Part shown: in pieces, positions 6,205 to 10,607 of the stretch
How the letters are laid out: each line of letters begins with the position of its first letter
Numbering within the stretch: position 1 is the first letter of the stretch
From: JALYIM01 sp040003205
Lineage (GTDB): Bacteria; Acidobacteriota; Terriglobia; Terriglobales; Acidobacteriaceae
Assembly: GCA_040003205.1 (NCBI GenBank)
Contig: JBDUDA010000096.1
Location: 1 to 10,607 of the forward strand
Direction of reading: 5' to 3'
Length of the DNA: 10,607 nt
Notes under the pieces: generated by a model
Databases searched by the model: none
Seen by the model: only the letters and a program-made list of their open reading frames with translations
What the model was told of the DNA's origin: nothing
Translations under genes and position numbers: made by a program

Positions 6205-7338
6205 ATGGCAGGACCCACTCCATCTCGGCTGGCCTACATTGACTGGATGCGAGGGCTGGCCTGCATCTTGATGTTCCAGACTCACTGTTACGATTCCTGG
6301 TTAAGCGCTGACGCACGCAAGAGCAGCTTTTTCGTGTGGTCGCAGTTGGGCGGCACATTACCCGCCCCCATGTTTTTGTTTCTCGCCGGCGTGTCCTTCG
6401 CATTTGTAGTCGCGAGGCTGGCGCAAAAAGATATGGCCTCATCCGCCATTGCACGCACGATGATTTATCGCGGCGCGCAGGTCTTTGTGTTCGGACTCCT
6501 ATTTCGGCTACAGGAATATGTCATCGCCTGGGGATGGGCTCCCTGGACGGACCTGCTTAGAGTGGACGTTCTCAACATCATCGGCCTTTCCATGATGCTG
6601 ATGGGCCTGCTCTGCTGGCTTATGCTCTCCTTCGTTGAGCGTTTCGAGTGGCGCTTAGGTACGGGCGTAGCCGCGGCCATGATCGCTCTCGCGATCTCGA
6701 TGCTGACTCCACTGCTCTGGACGAGCTGGCGGCCGCGCTGGCTTCCGTGGTTTATTGAGTCTTACGTTGACGGCGTTCATACTTTCGGCCAGCCGCAATC
6801 GTGGCTCTTCCCTATCTTCCCCTGGAGCGCTTTCGCATTTGCTGGACTGGCCTTCGGATTGCTTTTGCTGAGTGATTGGGCACGCAAAAACAGTGCCGCC
6901 TTCTTTGCCGTTTCGGGTGCTGCCGGAGTGGCGCTGATCTATCTGGCTCGCTGGATGGATGGAAACTCCGTTCAGATTTATGCTGCTGACGATTTTTGGC
7001 ATACCAGCCCCAACTTTTTTCTAATTCGAGTCGGAATGCTTCTGGTGATATTGGCAATAGCTTTTGCCTGGTGCCAATGGGGACTGGGACAATGGAAGTT
7101 CAGTCCATTGATTCAACTTGGACAAACATCATTGCTGGTTTACTGGGTCCATCTGGAGTTTGTGTATGGCCGATTTTCCATTTTGGCCAAAAAGATCGCA
7201 GATATTCGCACTGCATCGCTGGGCCTGCTTATGATCGTCATCGCTATGCTGATGTTGTCAATCGCACGCACGTGGAAGGCGCGGCCTGCTAAGTTGCGCG
7301 TTCCTTTGAACGAGTCGCTGCCAGGTACGATTTCGTAA
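6205..7338 (+). CDS. Multi-span membrane acyltransferase, DUF1624/HGSNAT-like
   Basis: This is a polytopic inner-membrane protein of the family that includes the catalytic domain of human heparan-alpha-glucosaminide N-acetyltransferase. Family members are thought to move acyl groups across or at the membrane onto sugars; the substrate here is unknown. The 377 residues show the N-terminal signature R..YIDWMRGLA (8-19), H27 in QTHCYDSW, and APMFLFLAGVSF (54-65). About ten hydrophobic segments follow, including a late helix with VYWVHLEF whose His is typical of the wider acyltransferase group. The C-terminus is a short basic cytosolic tail. I chose the ATG at 6205; the TTG at 6184 would add seven residues and may coincide with the transcription start. 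Neither has a ribosome binding site. It ends 7 bp from the oppositely oriented unknown gene. OpgC- or YeiB-like relatives are alternatives. Confidence 0.82.
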   Translation: MAGPTPSRLAYIDWMRGLACILMFQTHCYDSWLSADARKSSFFVWSQLGGTLPAPMFLFLAGVSFAFVVARLAQKDMASSAIARTMIYRGAQVFVFGLLFRLQEYVIAWGWAPWTDLLRVDVLNIIGLSMMLMGLLCWLMLSFVERFEWRLGTGVAAAMIALAISMLTPLLWTSWRPRWLPWFIESYVDGVHTFGQPQSWLFPIFPWSAFAFAGLAFGLLLLSDWARKNSAAFFAVSGAAGVALIYLARWMDGNSVQIYAADDFWHTSPNFFLIRVGMLLVILAIAFAWCQWGLGQWKFSPLIQLGQTSLLVYWVHLEFVYGRFSILAKKIADIRTASLGLLMIVIAMLMLSIARTWKARPAKLRVPLNESLPGTIS

Positions 7339-7345
7339 CTCAGAC

Positions 7346-7912
7346 TTAGAGTTTTGAAATTTGCAGGATGGCATTTTGTACCAGGTTCAATCCCACCGCC
7401 CACTGCTGCCGTGCCTGCGCGATCTCGTCGCCGAATCCGAATAAATAAAACGTGATGTACAAACCTTCGCGAATATTTGATTCCTCATGATAAAAGCAGC
7501 GGCGGACCAGGAATTCCGCGGTCGCCGGAATATCCGGTACTCGTCTCAACAACTGTGTAAGCTGCTTTGCTAATTGCTCATGTTTTTCGAAGGAGTACCT
7601 CGGTTCAACCCGCGAAAACAGCAGGTCCACGTAAGAACCGAACTTGATGGGTAGGCCAAAAATTTCGTCCTCAGGATTGAGGTCGGAGGTTGACCACACA
7701 TCGCACTTGGCAGTTTCGAGAATGCTGGACGGCGAATTAATCACTCGGAGAAACTCGCCCAATTCCTGAACTTTTTCAGCCTCGTCGATATGGAACAAGA
7801 GTTCGGGCTGGCCCTTGAGGTCAAAATAGCGAGGGCCGCCTTCTGGGGCGGCCCAAGGAAAGTCCAGCGTCTCATCGTCGTCCCCGAGTTCGACGGCAAA
7901 ATTTACATCCAC
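7346..7912 (-). CDS. Unrecognised protein translationally coupled to lemA
   Basis: I do not recognise this 188-residue family. It has no signal peptide or membrane segment and looks like a soluble cytosolic alpha/beta protein. Features include an acidic start (ELGDDDETLDFPW), a YFDLKGQPELLFHIDEAE segment, an aromatic-rich middle (FGSYVDLLFSRVEPRYSFEKHEQL), CFYHEE, and a C-terminal helix with a WAVGLNLVQNAIL core. The proposed GTG start at 7912 lies right after the lemA stop codon TAG (7916-7914), and a GAGG motif (7920-7917) inside the end of lemA serves as ribosome binding site. This layout implies coupling to lemA. An ATG at 7957 would add 15 Arg-rich residues that merely read the Pro/Ala-coding end of lemA in another frame, so it is less likely. 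It is the last gene of the leftward cluster. Confidence 0.75.
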   Translation of the reverse strand: MDVNFAVELGDDDETLDFPWAAPEGGPRYFDLKGQPELLFHIDEAEKVQELGEFLRVINSPSSILETAKCDVWSTSDLNPEDEIFGLPIKFGSYVDLLFSRVEPRYSFEKHEQLAKQLTQLLRRVPDIPATAEFLVRRCFYHEESNIREGLYITFYLFGFGDEIAQARQQWAVGLNLVQNAILQISKL

Positions 7913-7913
7913 A

Positions 7914-8528
7914 CTACCTCGCAGGCGCGGGCTGCGGAGAAGCTTGCGGTGCCGCATCCGGAGAGAAGTTCACCTTGGGCGCGACGCGCGACCCTTCGGC
8001 TGCCGCGAAATAAGCGTCGTTGGGTTTGAATCCCGCGAAGCCCGCATAGAGGTTGTTGGGGAAGGTCTTTACGTAGGTGTTGTAGTCCTGAAGAGTATCG
8101 TTGTAGCGCTTGCGCTCGACCGCGATGCGGTTTTCGGTGCCGGCCAATTCGTCCTGTAGCCGCAGAAAGTTTTCATTCGATTTAAGCTGAGGATAATTTT
8201 CAACAATCACCAGCAAGCGCCCCAAAGCGCCATCCAGTTGCTGGTTAGCGGCGATCTTTTCGCTGGGCGAGCCGGCATTGAGTAAAGCGGAGCGCGCCTT
8301 CGCAATGTCACCGAAAACTGTCTGCTCTTGCTTGGCAATGCCCTTCACTGTTTCGACCAGGTTGGGGATCAGGTCCGCCCGCCGTTGCAGCACGATGTCC
8401 ACTTGCGACCATGCCGACTTAACACCCTCATTCTTGCTTACGAGAGTGTTGCGAACACCTACATACTGCCCAAATACCAGCAGCGCGATTACTACCAGAA
8501 CGATTATTACGATCAAGCCCTTGCTCAT
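7914..8528 (-). CDS. lemA: LemA family protein
   Basis: This is a membrane-anchored helical protein of a widespread family whose molecular role is not established; Listeria LemA is known as an antigenic-peptide source. The 204 residues comprise an N-terminal transmembrane helix (about 4-20) and a coiled helical body. Strong family signatures are AWSQVDIVLQRRADLIPNLVETVKG (split at 39-50 and 51-63), NYPQLKSNENFLRLQ (111-125), ENRIAVERKRYND (132-144) and FPNNLYAGFAGFK (156-168). The C-terminal tail is Pro/Ala-rich and probably disordered. The start at 8528 has a strong GAGGAG ribosome binding site (8540-8535) six bases upstream. It follows the nucleotidyltransferase-like gene by 27 bp and lies in the same leftward cluster as a TPM-domain gene, a common partnership. 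Confidence 0.95.
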   Translation of the reverse strand: MSKGLIVIIVLVVIALLVFGQYVGVRNTLVSKNEGVKSAWSQVDIVLQRRADLIPNLVETVKGIAKQEQTVFGDIAKARSALLNAGSPSEKIAANQQLDGALGRLLVIVENYPQLKSNENFLRLQDELAGTENRIAVERKRYNDTLQDYNTYVKTFPNNLYAGFAGFKPNDAYFAAAEGSRVAPKVNFSPDAAPQASPQPAPAR

Positions 8529-8555
8529 GTTTGTCTCCTCAAAATTTTAGCGCGA

Positions 8556-9284
8556 TCAGCGCGCCGGGGAATCCAGCATCGCATCCACCGCGGCAGTCAC
8601 TTTCTGAATTGCGTCCAAATAGCGGCTCGCTACGTCCTTCTCGTCAAACTTCGACTGCTCAGCTTTGTGCTCACGGATATCGAGTAATTGAAAAAAAGCC
8701 GACGGGTCAAACTTTATTTGTAACATCAGTTTTTCAATCGCCTCGCGCTTTGAGTTCGGTGCGGGATGTCCTAGCGCAATCAGCGCGTGCCGAAATAAAG
8801 TAGCGAATGCCGATACCGAGCGCAGCAGCAAATCCCACAATTGCTTTTTGTTGGCTGAAACCAGAAGCAGATTCTGCCGCAACAGAATCAACTTTTCCCG
8901 CAGCTCATATTCCACCTGGGCACGATGCAGGTGCATCGGAATCTTCAATCCACTCAGAACATCTTCGCCAAATAGCACGCGATGGCGCTGCTGCATGTCG
9001 AGCAATTCGATTGAAAACACATCGGAAGACCGGCGCAATTCTTCTTGAGTCATCAGCAGCGGCGCACGATGCTTTTGCTTGTCCCACCAGGCGACGTCGG
9101 AAGCAAGCGCCGCAAGTTTCGGAAACGAGGTCTCGCCCACGATGCACAGCAGATTTATGTTGGAAAAATCGCGGTGATATTCTCCCGTGGCCGCCGACCC
9201 AAACAGGATAACGCTCCGCAGATTCTCTCCAGCGCTCTGCCGCAGCCGACTTACGAATTCGTTGATTTGTTTCTCAGGCACCAT
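8556..9284 (-). CDS. Nucleotidyltransferase-fold protein with degenerate active site
   Basis: The 242-residue protein begins with a minimal Pol-beta-type nucleotidyltransferase domain. A short helix is followed by SVILFGSAATG (24-34) and then DFSNINLLCIV (39-49), which occupies the place of the canonical S-D-I-D-L strand. Both metal-binding Asp positions are Asn (N42, N44), so nucleotidyl transfer is unlikely unless other acids substitute. A segment FSIELLDMQQRHRVLFGED (about 90-108) matches the third strand and following loop of MNT/KNTase-type domains. The C-terminal half (about 115-240) is all-helical, like HEPN/KNTase-C substrate-binding domains. The ATG at 9284 has only a weak ribosome binding site. 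It sits between TPM (32 bp upstream) and lemA (27 bp downstream), so it is probably cotranscribed with both. It could be a regulatory or scaffold protein; the function is unknown. Confidence 0.8.
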   Translation of the reverse strand: MVPEKQINEFVSRLRQSAGENLRSVILFGSAATGEYHRDFSNINLLCIVGETSFPKLAALASDVAWWDKQKHRAPLLMTQEELRRSSDVFSIELLDMQQRHRVLFGEDVLSGLKIPMHLHRAQVEYELREKLILLRQNLLLVSANKKQLWDLLLRSVSAFATLFRHALIALGHPAPNSKREAIEKLMLQIKFDPSAFFQLLDIREHKAEQSKFDEKDVASRYLDAIQKVTAAVDAMLDSPAR

Positions 9285-9316
9285 TTAATTTTCAGGAAAC
9301 CAGACTGCCTCGCTCG

Positions 9317-10144
9317 TCACCAGCCTCCGCTCGCTCCCCCGCCGCCGGAACTGCCGCCGCCAAATCCTCCGAAGCCCCCGCCTCCACCACCGCCGAATCC
9401 GCCGCCCCCAAATCCTCCGCCACGATAACCGCCTCCTCCGCCACCAAACAACAGTCCCCAAAACAACAATCTCCGCAGCGGACTCAACAATACAATGAGG
9501 GCAATAATTATATAGAGAATGATGGTGCCTAACGAGGGGCCGGGTTGCGGCTGTTCCTGAATTTCAGGACGCGCTCCCGTCAACTGCACTCCGGCGTCTT
9601 TCGCGATGACATCGGCGATGCGGGAAACCATTAGCGCGATGGCGCCGTTGTAATCGTTAGCTTTCAGCAGCGGCACAGCTTCGCGGCCAAATCCCCCCAC
9701 TTTGCCGTCGGGGAGAATGGGCTCCAAGCCGTAACCCACTTCCGTACGATATTTGCGGTCCTGCGTCGCCAGCACGATCAATACGCCGCGGTTGGTAGAC
9801 TTGCTTCCGACTCCCCATTTTTTGTATAGATCCACCGCGTAGCTATCAATGTCTGTCCCGTCCAGAGATTTGATGGTAGCTACGGCAATTTGAGCGTGCG
9901 CTTTCTCGTCTACTTGCTGGCAAAGGTTGTCGAGTTGCGCGACGGTATCGGCGTCAAGGACGCTGGCGAAGTCGTTTACGTAATTGGTCGGGTGAAGCTG
10001 TGAGGCAGTCTCGGCGTGCAGCGCGAATGCAGCGATCGCCAGTATGAAAGCTAGCAGTACACACTGGATTCGAAGTCTGGGCGTCACGCGTGTGCGATTG
10101 TATAGGACAGGCACGGCCTGTGCTCGATTTGAATCTGTCGTCAT
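9317..10144 (-). CDS. TPM-domain protein with transmembrane helix and Gly-rich tail (YgcG-like)
   Basis: This is an exported, membrane-anchored protein. TPM-domain proteins occur widely; the plant thylakoid member aids photosystem II repair, but the bacterial role is not established. From the ATG at 10144 it has 275 residues: a hydrophobic signal segment (28-44, ending ALHA), a TPM domain (about 53-185) with YVNDFASVLDADT at 55-67 and the conserved NRGVLIVLATQDRKYRTEVGYGLE (split 118-129 and 130-141), a Pro/Gln linker, a second membrane helix (about 206-232), then 40 residues of almost pure Gly with Phe, Ser and a final Trp. The start is uncertain. GTG at 10087 would give a more compact signal peptide and would leave out codons 8-13, which lie in a palindromic repeat. 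The ATG is 11 bases after the hydrolase stop, favouring an operon. Confidence 0.9.
   Translation of the reverse strand: MTTDSNRAQAVPVLYNRTRVTPRLRIQCVLLAFILAIAAFALHAETASQLHPTNYVNDFASVLDADTVAQLDNLCQQVDEKAHAQIAVATIKSLDGTDIDSYAVDLYKKWGVGSKSTNRGVLIVLATQDRKYRTEVGYGLEPILPDGKVGGFGREAVPLLKANDYNGAIALMVSRIADVIAKDAGVQLTGARPEIQEQPQPGPSLGTIILYIIIALIVLLSPLRRLLFWGLLFGGGGGGYRGGGFGGGGFGGGGGGGFGGFGGGSSGGGGASGGW
10107..10121. repeat. REP-like palindrome near the 5' end of the TPM gene
   Basis: ACAGGC (10107-10112) pairs with GCCTGT (10116-10121) around acg. It sits between the two candidate start codons of the TPM gene. It differs in sequence from the gcggaca palindromes at 959-1083. Confidence 0.4.
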
Positions 10145-10155
10145 CGTTGTTTTCG

Positions 10156-10607
10156 CTAATCGTTTTGGAATTTTTTCAGGAAGTCCAAAACCTGTCGCTC
10201 GGCCCAATACCCGTCGTAGCCGTCAACTTCTCCCACGAAAGAGCAGTGCCCTCCGTCCTCAGTCTCGACGAATTTAATATTCGGATTCGCAAGAATCTTC
10301 TCACGCGTCGCGGGCAAGATGCGAATGAATGGATCGTTGGCGGCATGCAGAATGAAGGCTGGAACGGCAATTCGATCCACGACATTGGCGGCAGCCGCTC
10401 GGGCATAGTAGTCCGCCGCTCCATTAAATCCGCAATAATATGCGGTGATCTTGTCGTCGAAGTCGCGCAGTGTCGAGACGCCGCGCAGCCGGGAAATATC
10501 GTATCTTCCTGGAAACAGCCGGGCTTTTGTCCGCAGACGGCGGCGCAGCTTCCACATGAAGTAATACTGATAAAGGCGATTGCTGCGCAAATTAAGCGCG
10601 TCCGAAG
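10156..10607 (-). CDS. YheT-like alpha/beta hydrolase, C-terminal part
   Basis: The frame stays open past the right edge, so the 5' end and catalytic Ser nucleophile are outside the window. The visible ~149 residues begin with S-D-A-L-N-L and include NRLYQYYFMWKLRRRL, typical of the lid/cap helices of YheT (COG0429) hydrolases. They continue with a helical stretch ending FNGAADYYARAAA, strand VPAFILHAANDPFI with the putative catalytic Asp, and EDGGHCSFVG with the catalytic His. Both match the YheT pattern. Activity is probably a carboxylesterase of unknown substrate. A TTG at 10590 is merely an internal Leu codon. The stop TAG at 10158-10156 is 11 bases from the TPM start, so the gene probably heads the leftward TPM-lemA cluster or lies within a longer one. 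Confidence 0.85.
   Translation of the reverse strand, partial: SDALNLRSNRLYQYYFMWKLRRRLRTKARLFPGRYDISRLRGVSTLRDFDDKITAYYCGFNGAADYYARAAAANVVDRIAVPAFILHAANDPFIRILPATREKILANPNIKFVETEDGGHCSFVGEVDGYDGYWAERQVLDFLKKFQND

Noticed and set aside
7337..7353. aactc/gagtt hairpin with four Ts between the converging acyltransferase and unknown genes
   Set aside because: The stem is only five weak base pairs; too marginal to call a terminator.
7913..7957. ATG at 7957 as start of the unknown gene
   Set aside because: The 15 extra Arg-rich residues are an out-of-frame reading of the lemA tail; the GTG at 7912 has a ribosome binding site at the lemA stop.
9045..9428. Rightward frame encoding a Pro-rich tail
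   Set aside because: It is antisense to the nucleotidyltransferase-like gene and the Gly-rich coding tail of the TPM gene; poly-Gly codons read as poly-Pro on the other strand.
1..10607. Search by eye for tRNA, rRNA, CRISPR arrays, transposases, integrases, phage or defence genes
   Set aside because: No cloverleaf with CCA-like end, no regular direct-repeat array, and no recognisable mobile or defence protein motif was found.

Overview
The window looks like chromosomal DNA from a Gram-negative soil or sediment bacterium. My best guess is Acidobacteriota (Terriglobia/Koribacter-like). This is inferred from general resemblance: an OmpA-type envelope protein, glutamate-dependent (C5) haem synthesis, a LemA/TPM pair, DUF1624 acyltransferases, and many intergenic palindromic repeats of the gcggaca..tgtccgc type. 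No rRNA or marker gene fixes the taxonomy. No tRNA, CRISPR array, insertion sequence, phage gene or plasmid gene is visible, so this is mostly ordinary core and envelope gene content.

Left part (1-4388). A doubtful small reading frame open at the left edge is followed by a leftward deoxynucleoside kinase. The kinase diverges from a rightward membrane-anchored polysaccharide deacetylase, and the gap between them is almost filled by a REPIN-like pair of inverted palindromes. The deacetylase converges on a leftward hemL, with a second dispersed-repeat-like sequence at the junction that even supplies the deacetylase's last codons. Upstream of hemL are an intergenic region with an orphan rightward terminator, a leftward gene for a Lys/Ala/Pro/Glu-rich low-complexity protein, and a 405-bp spacer holding a perfect 14-bp-stem hairpin.

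Middle part (4389-7338). A rightward 555-residue secreted protein ends in an OmpA peptidoglycan-binding domain and is followed by a clear intrinsic terminator. After it comes a rightward multi-membrane-span acyltransferase of the DUF1624/HGSNAT type, with a promoter that would give a very short or absent leader.

Right part (7346-10607). Five leftward genes with short gaps look like one operon. In transcription order they are a YheT-like alpha/beta hydrolase (5' end outside the window), a TPM-domain protein with a Gly-rich tail, a nucleotidyltransferase-fold protein whose two motif Asp residues are both Asn, LemA, and an unrecognised conserved-looking protein coupled to the lemA stop codon. 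LemA and TPM proteins are a known pair of envelope proteins without a firm biochemical role. The interposed degenerate nucleotidyltransferase and the coupled unknown gene are the most novel points here, and the closest thing in the window to an undescribed system.
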